Assembly: GCA_002748505.1 (NCBI GenBank)
Contig: PDSN01000073.1
Span: forward strand, 1 to 28,437
Source of the DNA: Gammaproteobacteria bacterium
Lineage (GTDB): Bacteria; Pseudomonadota; Gammaproteobacteria; Pseudomonadales; Halieaceae
Length of the DNA stretch: 28,437 bases
Reading direction: 5' to 3'
In this document: piece by piece, positions 16,442 through 24,032 of the stretch
Numbering within the stretch: position 1 is the stretch's first letter
Layout of the letters: each line of letters starts with the position of its first letter
Program-made: the position numbers and the translations under genes
Notes under the pieces: model-generated
Databases searched by the model: none
What the model was told of the DNA's origin: nothing
What the model saw: the letters and a program-made list of their open reading frames with translations, nothing else

Positions 16442-16663
16442 ATGGAATATTTTTTTATAAGCATGCTACTGACGGCCGTAGTGATCGCCGCAATGGCTAT
16501 TGGCGTCATTATGGGTCGCGAGCCAATTAAAGGTTCCTGCGGTGGTATGGGTGCCCTGGGTATCGATACCTCCTGTGAGATCTGTGGCGGCGATCCAAAG
16601 CGTTGTGACGAGGAAACCCGCGACGGCACCCAGGCTGGCGTGCAGTTCTACAAGGCGGATTGA
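16442..16663 (+). CDS. nqrM: Na+-NQR maturation protein NqrM
   Basis: A 73-residue protein with one N-terminal membrane helix (about 4-24) and four cysteines (Cys33, 45, 48, 55) in GSCGGMG, TSCEICGG and KRC. This is the DUF539 pattern now assigned to NqrM, which is needed to build the iron centre between NqrD and NqrE. The gene lies 24 bases after apbE, with GAGG before its ATG, as last member of the nqr operon. A ten-base direct repeat CCTTCCCACA borders it on both sides (16420-16429 and 16665-16674). Confidence 0.93.
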   Translation: MEYFFISMLLTAVVIAAMAIGVIMGREPIKGSCGGMGALGIDTSCEICGGDPKRCDEETRDGTQAGVQFYKAD

Positions 16664-16711
16664 CCCTTCCCACAAGGTAGCTGCACTTAGCGAGTGGTAT
16701 TGATAAGGCTT

Positions 16712-17947
16712 ATGACCAGCTATCCTTTTTTTATCGGGCTGCGCTACAGTTTTAGCAGGCGCCGCCAACGTCTGGCGACTATCATCGCTGCGGCCTCCAC
16801 CTTGGGCATGATTCTTGGAACGGCCTGTCTTATTACCGTGTTGTCGGTGATGAACGGTTTTGCCGGTGAAATGCGCGGTCGGATTTTATCCCTGGTGCCC
16901 CACGGTTTTGTCACCGCGACTGCGCCACTGGCAGATTGGCAGCACTTTGCCGCAGCGTTAAACCAGCGCGAGCACATCCTCGCTGCGGCGCCGTACTTAC
17001 GGGAAAAAGTCATTGTCGCAGGTACCGCCTCGGTACAGCCCGGTGAGCTTAAAGCCGTGTCCATCGCTCACGAGGACAGTGTGTCCAGGGCGCCTGGGGT
17101 GATGGCTCCGGGGGTGTTTGAGCAGTTAAATACACCGTTTACCACCGTGTTAGGCGCGGGTCTGGCGCAGGCTCTTGGGGTGCGTGTGGGTGACCGGGTT
17201 ATAGTGACCTTACCCCGCCTCAGTGTGACACCGCTGGGGGTGTTTCCGCGCACGAAAACCCTGACCGTGGTTGGCGTTTTTGAGGTGGGCGCACAGCTTG
17301 ATCGGTATCGCCTGTATGTTAGTTTGGTGACCGGGCAAAAACTGTTGGGGCAGAAAAACACGGTCGCAGGTTTGCAGCTTAAAACGGAACATTTAATGAC
17401 TGCCCCCGCAGTGCTGAAGCGACTGGCCAGAGACTTAGGCGATGAGTATACGGTGACTGACTGGACCCAGACTCAGGGTTCGCTGTTTCGTGCGGTAAAA
17501 ATGGAAAAGCTGATGGTCACTCTGTTGTTGTTTGCGGTTGTCGCCGTGGCCGCATTTAATATTGTGTCCACCCTGGCGCTGTCGGTGACGGAAAAGCGCG
17601 GCGATATCGCCGTGCTGCGCGCTTTGGGAGCCAGTCGTGGCGGTGTGTTAATGACGTTTTTGATTCACGGGCTGGCGCTGTCGATTCTAGGTATAGCCGC
17701 GGGCGTTATTGTCGGCACCACTCTGGCTTTAAATATCGCCGATATTGTAAAGTGGTTTGAATCTTTGCTCGGCGTACATTTGTTTGACCCTGACGTGTAT
17801 TTTATTGCTGAACTGCCTTCCCGGTTGCAGTGGTGGGATGTTGTTCTGGTAGCCTGTGTATCGCTGTTACTCAGCTTTTTGGCATCGCTGTACCCGGCAT
17901 GGCGCGCTGCAAATATCGCACCCGCCGAGATTTTGAGAGATGAATAG
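16712..17947 (+). CDS. lolC: Lipoprotein-releasing ABC transporter permease LolC
   Basis: Inner-membrane permease (411 residues) of LolCDE, which extracts outer-membrane lipoproteins and passes them to LolA. Topology is the family pattern: helix at about 22-46, a large periplasmic domain to about 265, then three helices near 266-291, 312-340 and 375-395. Opening text FFIGLRYSFSRRRQR and VLSVMNGFAGEMRGRIL is typical, as is the ending YPAWRAANIAPAEILR. The ATG at 16712 (AAGG just before) is preferred to the in-frame GTG at 16694. It is called LolC from gene order; the paralogue after lolD is called LolE. Confidence 0.92.
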   Translation: MTSYPFFIGLRYSFSRRRQRLATIIAAASTLGMILGTACLITVLSVMNGFAGEMRGRILSLVPHGFVTATAPLADWQHFAAALNQREHILAAAPYLREKVIVAGTASVQPGELKAVSIAHEDSVSRAPGVMAPGVFEQLNTPFTTVLGAGLAQALGVRVGDRVIVTLPRLSVTPLGVFPRTKTLTVVGVFEVGAQLDRYRLYVSLVTGQKLLGQKNTVAGLQLKTEHLMTAPAVLKRLARDLGDEYTVTDWTQTQGSLFRAVKMEKLMVTLLLFAVVAVAAFNIVSTLALSVTEKRGDIAVLRALGASRGGVLMTFLIHGLALSILGIAAGVIVGTTLALNIADIVKWFESLLGVHLFDPDVYFIAELPSRLQWWDVVLVACVSLLLSFLASLYPAWRAANIAPAEILRDE

Positions 17948-17950
17948 ACC

Positions 17951-18628
17951 ATGACAGAAACGGTACTTGCGTGTAATGCACTGTGCAAAAGCTATCGGGA
18001 CGGTGATCGCGAAGTCTCTGTGCTGCGCGGAGTGAATTTTCGTTTACGCGTCGGCGAAAAAGTGGCCATCACCGGCGTCTCCGGTTCGGGTAAATCGACC
18101 CTGTTGAACCTGTTGGGGGCACTGGATTTACCCAGCAGCGGCGATGTCGTGTTGTGTGGCGAAAGCATTGCCTCGCTGAGTGAAAAGCAGCTCTGCCATG
18201 CACGCAACAAGCACCTGGGGTTTGTGTATCAGTTTCATCACTTGCTGGCGGAGTTTGACGCCAGAGAAAACACCGCCATGCCCCTGCTGGTGGGCGGTAT
18301 GAAGCGCGCGCAGGCGTTTGCCAAGGCCGGCGAGATGCTGGCGCGAGTGGGGCTTTCCCACCGCGTAAGTCACAGACCCGGGCAACTCTCCGGCGGTGAG
18401 CGCCAGCGGGTTGCGATCGCCCGCGCTTTAGTGACACAGCCCGCCTGTGTGTTGATGGATGAGCCCACCGGTAACCTCGATCCAGATTCCGCCGCACAGG
18501 TGCTGGAGCTGATTCACGATTTAAACGACAGCCGTTCGGCTTTTGTCGTCGTTACCCACGACCCCGCGATTGCCGCCCGACTGCAGGCCCATTACCAACT
18601 TGTCGATGGGCAACTGGTGCGTCACTGA
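17951..18628 (+). CDS. lolD: Lipoprotein-releasing ABC transporter ATPase LolD
   Basis: Cytoplasmic ATPase (225 residues) that powers LolCE. All ABC motifs are intact: Walker A GVSGSGKST at 42-50, Q-loop Gln94, signature LSGGERQR from 146, Walker B VLMDEPTGNLD from 167 and switch His203. FVYQFHHLLAEFDARENTAM is the LolD-type Q-loop region. It starts 3 nt after lolC and its stop overlaps the lolE start by one base (TGATG), so the three genes form one unit. Confidence 0.96.
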   Translation: MTETVLACNALCKSYRDGDREVSVLRGVNFRLRVGEKVAITGVSGSGKSTLLNLLGALDLPSSGDVVLCGESIASLSEKQLCHARNKHLGFVYQFHHLLAEFDARENTAMPLLVGGMKRAQAFAKAGEMLARVGLSHRVSHRPGQLSGGERQRVAIARALVTQPACVLMDEPTGNLDPDSAAQVLELIHDLNDSRSAFVVVTHDPAIAARLQAHYQLVDGQLVRH

Positions 18629-19869
18629 TGCGTCTGACCACGGTTTTTGCGCTGGCGACGCGCTACACTTTTGCCCAGGGTGGGCGGCGCTACTTGTCCA
18701 CGTTTTTGTCCTCACTGTCCATGTTGGGTCTGGTGTTAGCCGTTGCTCTGCTAATCACTGTGCTGTCGGTGATGAACGGTTTTGACAAAGAAATGCGCGA
18801 ACGCATTTTAGCCTTGGTTCCCCACGTCACCCTCTACGCTCAGCGCCCCGTGTTGCCCGCTGACCCGGCGCTGACCCAGGTGTTGGATGGTATCGGCGCG
18901 ATAACGTCCTATTTCCCCTTTGTCAGCGTCAACGGTTTACTGATGCGCGAGCAGGGGCTTGAGACTGCGGCAGTTATGGGCATGAACAGCGATGATGTCG
19001 GTGTGCGTTTGGGTGCGGTCATGTCCGCAGATGCGCTGGTGCGTTTTGAGAACAATACGCGCGCGATTATTTTAGGTGCGGGGCTTGCCAAAGCCGCCAA
19101 GTTGGAAGCCGGTGATCGCTTTACCTTGATTGTGCCGCCGCCTGGTGGTGTGCAAAGTCGCGCCAGTCCGCGGTTTGAAGCTCTGACCGTGGCGGGCATC
19201 ATGAACAGCGGTACCGAGCTTGACGAAACCGCCGCTGTTGTTCACCTGGCAACCGCCAGCGAGATGGCGGGTTTTAACGGCAAGGCCATCGGTTATCAAT
19301 TGTTTTTGAAGGATGTGTTTTCTGCACCTGAGCAGGCGTGGTCTATCGCGCAGGTATTACCGCAGGCTTTTTACGCCGTCGACTGGACTCGCACCCACGG
19401 CAATCTCTACAGCGCTATTCAGCTATCGCGCACCCTGGTCACCTTGTTGTTGCTGTCGGTAATTGCGGTGGCGGCGTTTAACGTGGTGTCGTCGCTGGTG
19501 CTGGTGGTGTTTGATAAGCAGCGCGATATCGCTATTTTACGTACCATGGGTGCAACACCCGCCAATATCGCTCAGGTTTTCCTGTTGCAGGGCGCATTGA
19601 TTGGTTTGGTCGGCGTGCTTGTTGGCAGCGTGCTCGGCATTGTCTTGAGCGTCAGTTTACCTTCCGCGGTAGCCTGGCTTGAGCATTTGCTCGACATGCG
19701 TTTTTTAAGCACAGACGTGTATCCGGTGTCGTTTTTGCCGTCCCAGCTCAGAGTCGCCGATGTAGGGTTAATCAGCGCTGTGGCCTGGTTGATGTGCGTG
19801 CTGTCGGCGCTGTACCCAGCTCGCCGCGCCGCGAAATTAGCCCCTGCACTTATTCTTCATCAGGAGTGA
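18628..19869 (+). CDS. lolE: Lipoprotein-releasing ABC transporter permease LolE
   Basis: Second permease of LolCDE, 413 residues, with the same four-helix plan as LolC (helix near 26-48, periplasmic domain, three C-terminal helices). It shares with LolC the post-helix text VLSVMNGF, then KEMRERILALVPHVTL. The family-like segment TRTHGNLYSAIQLSRTLVTL occurs before helix 2, and the end reads YPARRAAKLAPALIL. The last 20 bases overlap, tail to tail, the end of the DUF2062 gene on the other strand. I see no terminator hairpin there. Confidence 0.92.
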   Translation: MRLTTVFALATRYTFAQGGRRYLSTFLSSLSMLGLVLAVALLITVLSVMNGFDKEMRERILALVPHVTLYAQRPVLPADPALTQVLDGIGAITSYFPFVSVNGLLMREQGLETAAVMGMNSDDVGVRLGAVMSADALVRFENNTRAIILGAGLAKAAKLEAGDRFTLIVPPPGGVQSRASPRFEALTVAGIMNSGTELDETAAVVHLATASEMAGFNGKAIGYQLFLKDVFSAPEQAWSIAQVLPQAFYAVDWTRTHGNLYSAIQLSRTLVTLLLLSVIAVAAFNVVSSLVLVVFDKQRDIAILRTMGATPANIAQVFLLQGALIGLVGVLVGSVLGIVLSVSLPSAVAWLEHLLDMRFLSTDVYPVSFLPSQLRVADVGLISAVAWLMCVLSALYPARRAAKLAPALILHQE

Positions 19870-20392
19870 GATCCCGCCGCAGGCGTTGTTGCTGACGTCT
19901 GTGCCAACGCAGGGTCACCCATGCTCGCCAGACCATATTCATCACAAAATACCCAAGCGCGCCCAAACACACTGCCATGACCAGGCTGCCTAAAAGCAGC
20001 GGTTGCCAAATGCTGTCCATACTTTGGCTGAGCCACTCCCAGCTCAGGGTAAAACCGTCAATTTGCGCGGGGATGTCCATCAGCAGGGCACCCAGGCGAT
20101 AGGCCAGATAAAAAATGGGCGGAATGGTAATGGGGTTTGTCACCCAAATCAGGGTGATGGACAGGGGTAGGTTACAGCGCAGCAGCATGGCGGCGAAGGC
20201 TGCAACAAATATCTGCCCGGGAATGGGCAGCATGGCCGAGAAAATGCCCACGAAGCAGGCCACGGATGCCGAATAACGATTGATATGCCAGAGGTTGGGG
20301 TCATAGATCCGATTGCCCAGCACGCCCAACCACTTGTGTTTGCGCACGCCAGCGGGGTTGGGGAGCATTTGTTTGAGTAAGGATCTGGGCAT
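19850..20392 (-). CDS. DUF2062 membrane protein
   Basis: A 180-residue protein of unknown function, commonly encoded between lolE and comEC in Pseudomonas-like genomes. It has an N-terminal soluble part (NRIYDPNLWHINRYSAS), two hydrophobic spans near 42-72 and 80-106 including the PIPGQ and WVTNPITIPP motifs typical of DUF2062, another helix near 131-156, and a very basic tail (RWHRRQQQRLRRD). I chose the ATG at 20392 because homologues, as I recall them, begin MPR; the open frame to 20509 adds 39 residues without family resemblance. No good ribosome site is visible. Its 3' end overlaps lolE by 20 bases in convergent orientation. Confidence 0.85.
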   Translation of the reverse strand: MPRSLLKQMLPNPAGVRKHKWLGVLGNRIYDPNLWHINRYSASVACFVGIFSAMLPIPGQIFVAAFAAMLLRCNLPLSITLIWVTNPITIPPIFYLAYRLGALLMDIPAQIDGFTLSWEWLSQSMDSIWQPLLLGSLVMAVCLGALGYFVMNMVWRAWVTLRWHRRQQQRLRRDLTPDEE

Positions 20393-20459
20393 ATAGGATG
20401 TGGCTGCGCTAATTGGCCTGTGTTGCAATGTGTTTATGTGGGGTAAAACATCGAGGCTA

Positions 20460-20476
20460 TTATGCACATTTATGCA
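20460..20476. repeat. Direct repeat TTATGCA x2 in the DUF2062/comEC gap
   Basis: Two exact copies of TTATGCA (20460-20466 and 20470-20476) are spaced 10 bp start to start, one helical turn. They lie in the 160-base divergent gap between the DUF2062 gene and comEC. The spacing suits adjacent binding of a regulator, but none can be named. A small palindrome CTACTCAGTAG lies just before the comEC start. Confidence 0.35.
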
Positions 20477-20552
20477 GCCGATCTCTATTGGTGTGGGCGG
20501 CGTTGGCAAATAGTTGTTGTAATTATGAGTGGAGTTCTAGCTACTCAGTAGT

Positions 20553-22841
20553 ATGGACGCCACCCCTTTTTTGAGATTCGCTCTGGCTGTGGTGTTGGCT
20601 GTATTCCTCACATCCCTATTGCCCCAACTACCAGATTTCGCTTTGCTGTTCGCGGGGTTTGGGTTTTGCCTGTGGGCGCTGATGCGAAGGCGATGGTTTG
20701 TTCTGGGTCTGGTGTTTGGTCTGTTATGGGCATCAATCTGGGGGCACATGCTGTTGCAGCAGCGTCTGCCTGAGTCTTGTTCCGGGCAGTGGTTTGAGGT
20801 GGAGGGGCAGGTCAGTTCTCTGGTGCGTCAGTATGACGGCAGCTTACCCGCGCAGCATTTCCGGTTTGATGTTACGCGCTTTATGCAAGGTGACACGCGC
20901 TGTTTGCAACCGCGCCAGCTCTGGTTGAGCGCCTACCAACAGCAGGGTTTCAGTGCGGGCAGTCGCTGGCGGTTACAGGCGCGGCTAAAGTCACCCAGGG
21001 GTTACAACAACCCCGGCGGGTACAACCGTTTGCTGTGGTTTGCCAGTCGAGGTATCGACGCCACCGGTTCGGTCAGAGTCTCCAGCGCTGTGCCCCTGCC
21101 GCCTCGGCTGCATTTTCACAGTACCGTCAGTGTCCTGCGCGAGCACGTGCGCGCGACGATACTGTCCTCGGTTGTACATAGCGATGCGGCGGCGATTTTA
21201 GTGGCTCTGGGAGTAGGCGATAACAGTTTGATTCGCTCTCAGCTAAGTGACGCTCTGCGGGCGCTTGGTATTTCGCATATTGTAGTGATTTCGGGGCTGC
21301 ATATTGCTTTGGCAGCAGGCTTGGGGCTGTTCCTGGGGAAGCTGTTTGCGCTGCTGGGTTTGGGCGGTGCCAGAGCAATGGGTTTGTGCCTGGCGCTGGT
21401 CTTTGCGACGTATTACGCGTTGCTTGCGGGGCTGGCGCTGCCTTGCCTGCGCGCCTTGATAATGCTGTATGTGGCCGTGTGGTTTTTGCTGCGGGATGCG
21501 CCCACTCCACTGTGGCTGCCTTTTGGGGTGGCTTTGTGCGCGGTGCTTTTATGGCAGCCGCTGTCCCCATTGGGCGCGGGATTCTGGTTGTCTTTTGGCG
21601 CCGTGGCGGCATTGCTGGCGTTGGCGAGGCGCTACCGTTATCTGTCCGCCTGGCGTTTGGCATTGTTGATGCAAGCTTTTTTAGCGGTGTTGATGTCGGT
21701 GCTGTCGCTGTGCTTTTTCGATGGCTTGAGTCCGGTGATGTTGTTGACTAACGCCGTGTTCGTACCGCTGGCGTCACTGTTTGTGGTGCCCGCGGTATTG
21801 CTGGCAGCACTCGCCAGCCTTGCCAATAGCCCTCTGGCGCCGGCCTTGTGGCGATTCCTCGGCGATGGGCTTGGCGCGGTCATTGAGCTGCTAAGTCGAA
21901 CGTCCCAGGAATTGCCCAATCCCTGGGTGGAGTTATCGCCCGGTGTCATCGCACTCACGGTTGCCGTGCTGGCGGCTGCCCTGCTGTTACTGCCACCATT
22001 TCGCGGCCTGCGCGGTATTGCGGTGGTATTACTACTGCCTCTGGTATTACCCCGTGGCAGTAATGTACCTGCAGGTGCGGTGGATATCTGGGTATTGGAT
22101 GTGGGGCAGGGCACGGCGGTGCTGGTGCACAGCGCCGAGCACAGCCTGCTTTATGACACCGGCGGTGGCAGCGATACGTTTACCATCGCCGAGTCGGTGT
22201 TGCTGCCGGTGTTGCGACGGCTTGGTATAAAGCAGCTCGATACGCTGGTGATCAGTCACGCTGACAATGATCACAGTGCAGGCGCGATGTGGTTAAAGCA
22301 GCGCTACCCCAATCTGCAAAGTATCAGTTCAGACCCGCGCTTTGGCGAAACAAGCTGTGTTGCGGGCATGTTGATCGATTGGCCGCTGGAGGCGGGCAGG
22401 GTGCTGGAAGCGCAGTTTTTAGCACCGTTTTCAGCGACAGAGCGGCGTTTGTCCAACGATTCCTCCTGTGTGCTGCAATTGCGTATCGGTTCCCACAGGG
22501 TGTTACTGCCGGGCGATATTGAAGCGGCGCGCGAGCGCGAGCTGGTGCGCGTATATGCGGCTGAGCTGGCGGTGGATGTGCTGTTGCTGGCCCATCACGG
22601 CTCCAATACTTCCAGCACTCATGCCTGGTTAAAACATGTGCGCCCGCGCCTGGGTATCGCCTCGGCGGGCCATGCCAATCGCTTTTCCCACCCGCATCCC
22701 CAGGTGCTTGAGCGGCTCGCGCAGCACGGTGTCACGGTGCTGAATACGGCGCACGATGGCGCGATTTTGCTGCGGTTTTACCCCGATGACTCGATGGTAA
22801 TAAAGCGCTGGCGCTATGCGAACTGGCGCTATTGGTACTGA
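20553..22841 (+). CDS. comEC: ComEC/Rec2 DNA-uptake channel protein
   Basis: Inner-membrane channel through which single-stranded DNA enters during natural transformation. Full length at 762 residues. In order: N-terminal helices and an OB-fold-like DUF4131 region with YNNPGGYNRLLWFASRGI near 150, the Competence membrane domain with VVISGLHIALAAGLG near 245, and a C-terminal metallo-beta-lactamase-like domain. The latter has DVGQGTAVLV near 515, the metal motif HADNDH near 567 and LLLAHHGSNTSST near 678, so its nuclease site looks intact. The ATG has no clear ribosome site; GTGGAG lies too far upstream. The tail WRYANWRYWY is encoded by a short internal duplication. Other competence genes are not in the window. 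Confidence 0.95.
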   Translation: MDATPFLRFALAVVLAVFLTSLLPQLPDFALLFAGFGFCLWALMRRRWFVLGLVFGLLWASIWGHMLLQQRLPESCSGQWFEVEGQVSSLVRQYDGSLPAQHFRFDVTRFMQGDTRCLQPRQLWLSAYQQQGFSAGSRWRLQARLKSPRGYNNPGGYNRLLWFASRGIDATGSVRVSSAVPLPPRLHFHSTVSVLREHVRATILSSVVHSDAAAILVALGVGDNSLIRSQLSDALRALGISHIVVISGLHIALAAGLGLFLGKLFALLGLGGARAMGLCLALVFATYYALLAGLALPCLRALIMLYVAVWFLLRDAPTPLWLPFGVALCAVLLWQPLSPLGAGFWLSFGAVAALLALARRYRYLSAWRLALLMQAFLAVLMSVLSLCFFDGLSPVMLLTNAVFVPLASLFVVPAVLLAALASLANSPLAPALWRFLGDGLGAVIELLSRTSQELPNPWVELSPGVIALTVAVLAAALLLLPPFRGLRGIAVVLLLPLVLPRGSNVPAGAVDIWVLDVGQGTAVLVHSAEHSLLYDTGGGSDTFTIAESVLLPVLRRLGIKQLDTLVISHADNDHSAGAMWLKQRYPNLQSISSDPRFGETSCVAGMLIDWPLEAGRVLEAQFLAPFSATERRLSNDSSCVLQLRIGSHRVLLPGDIEAARERELVRVYAAELAVDVLLLAHHGSNTSSTHAWLKHVRPRLGIASAGHANRFSHPHPQVLERLAQHGVTVLNTAHDGAILLRFYPDDSMVIKRWRYANWRYWY

Positions 22842-22916
22842 TGTGTTTGCCCGCGCGGCACAAAACACCGTGGGCTGGTAAACTGGCGATATTGGCATTG
22901 ACACGTTTGTCTGCGC
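22821..22916 (+). repeat. Imperfect direct repeat of the comEC 3' end, 60-bp period
   Basis: The 36 bases at 22821-22856, spanning the comEC stop, recur at 22881-22916 with exactly 60 bases between starts and about eight mismatches. Both copies begin AACTGGCG and share TATTGG and GTTTG blocks. The second copy lies wholly in the gap before exbB and contains its likely -35 box. It looks like an old local tandem duplication. Confidence 0.65.
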
Positions 22917-22934
22917 TTTACCTCGGCGTATAAT
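22907..22934 (+). promoter_or_regulatory. Candidate sigma70 promoter of the exbB-lpxK-murB cluster
   Basis: A perfect TATAAT (22929-22934) has TTGTCT (four of six matches) 16 bases upstream. Transcription from about 22941 would leave a leader of about 25 nt to exbB. A perfect TTGACA at 22898 is 25 bases from the -10 box, too far to pair with it. The -35 box lies in the second copy of the comEC-tail repeat. Confidence 0.55.
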
Positions 22935-22965
22935 GGCGCCTTTGTTTTACTGATGAGGGTTTTTC

Positions 22966-23607
22966 GTGCTGGAGTTACTGACCGCTGGTGGCTGGTTGAT
23001 GGTGCCGATTTTACTGTGCTCTGTTGTCGCTGTCGGCATTTGTATTGAGCGTTTGGTGGCGCTTAACCGTAAGAAAATCGCGCCACCTCATCTGTTAGCC
23101 ACTGTCTGGCAGCAGTTAAAAAATGAGTCCATGAGTGAAGAGGGATTGAAAAAACTGCGTCAATCGTCGCCGCTGGGCAATATTCTCGCCGCGGGACTCA
23201 GCAATGCGCGCCAGGGCCGGGAGGTGATGAAAGAGAGCATTCAGGAGGCCGGCTCCCACGTCGTGCACGAGATGGAGCGCTATCTGGATACGCTGGGCAC
23301 CATTGCTGCAATCACGCCGCTATTGGGGCTGCTCGGTACGGTGATGGGTATGATCAAAGTATTTGCGAGCATTATGGCCGAGGGTACGGGCAACGCCAGC
23401 GTACTCGCCGGCGGTATTTCCGAGGCCTTGATAACTACCGCAGCGGGGCTGGTGGTGGCCATCCCAGCGCTTGCCATGCACCGTTTTTTTCAGCGTCACA
23501 TTGACACCATCGTGGTGGAGCTTGAGCAGGAGACGATCAAGCTTGTGGATGCCTTGCACGGGGAAAAATCGATCAAGAGAGCCCCTAAAAAAGAGGCGCG
23601 TTCGTGA
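22966..23607 (+). CDS. exbB: MotA/TolQ/ExbB proton channel family protein
   Basis: Membrane proton-channel subunit, 213 residues, partner of the ExbD-like product next door. It has an N-terminal helix (about 9-29), a cytoplasmic loop, and two C-terminal helices in the conserved block TLGTIAAITPLLGLLGTVMGM and ISEALITTAAGLVVAIPALA. The GTG start has GAGGG at a good distance. No tonB lies nearby. Pseudomonas has a similar pair between comEC and lpxK, so the energised partner here may be unlinked. The name exbB is by family; what it energises is unknown. Confidence 0.9.
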   Translation: MLELLTAGGWLMVPILLCSVVAVGICIERLVALNRKKIAPPHLLATVWQQLKNESMSEEGLKKLRQSSPLGNILAAGLSNARQGREVMKESIQEAGSHVVHEMERYLDTLGTIAAITPLLGLLGTVMGMIKVFASIMAEGTGNASVLAGGISEALITTAAGLVVAIPALAMHRFFQRHIDTIVVELEQETIKLVDALHGEKSIKRAPKKEARS

Positions 23608-24032
23608 ATTTCAAGCGTCACCGGCAAAGAGAAGAGCTTGGGGTGAACCTGACCCCCATGATCGACGTGGTGTTTCTGTTGCTGATTTTTTTTATGGTGT
23701 CTACCAGTTTCAATCGTGAAACCGAGCTGGTGATCGATCTTCCTCAGGCAAAGGGGCAACTGAAAACGGAAAACCCCCAGGAGCTGGAAGTCGTGATCGA
23801 CGAAAGCGGCGAAGCCAGAGTGAATGGTCAGACCCTGGTGGATCAAAATATTCGCACCATCCAGGCGGCGCTGTATAGACTATCCGGCGGTGATCGCAGC
23901 CGTCCGCTGCGCATTGCCGCCGATGCGCAGGCACCACACGCTTCTGTGGTGCGGGTGATGGACGCTGCGGGTCAGATGGGGCTTGTGCATATGACCATCG
24001 CCACCCATTTGCCGGCCAATGCCGACGAGTAA
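23604..24032 (+). CDS. exbD: ExbD/TolR family protein
   Basis: Second half of the proton-channel complex, 142 residues. A cytoplasmic N terminus (FKRHRQREELGVNLTPMIDV) leads to one membrane helix at about 20-38 that contains the proton-path aspartate Asp21. A periplasmic ExbD/TolR domain follows, with LPQAKG and VRVMDAAGQMGLVHMTIAT. It begins with GTG overlapping the exbB stop (GTGA), so the two are translated together. Its own 3' end overlaps lpxK by 14 bases. Confidence 0.92.
   Translation: MNFKRHRQREELGVNLTPMIDVVFLLLIFFMVSTSFNRETELVIDLPQAKGQLKTENPQELEVVIDESGEARVNGQTLVDQNIRTIQAALYRLSGGDRSRPLRIAADAQAPHASVVRVMDAAGQMGLVHMTIATHLPANADE

Noticed and set aside
20393..20509. Upstream extension of the DUF2062 gene by 39 codons
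   Set aside because: Family members start MPR-like as at 20392, and the extension covers the TTATGCA repeats in the intergenic region.
22898..22934. Perfect TTGACA at 22898 as the -35 box for the TATAAT before exbB
   Set aside because: The spacer would be 25 bases, outside the workable range; TTGTCT with 16 bases fits better.
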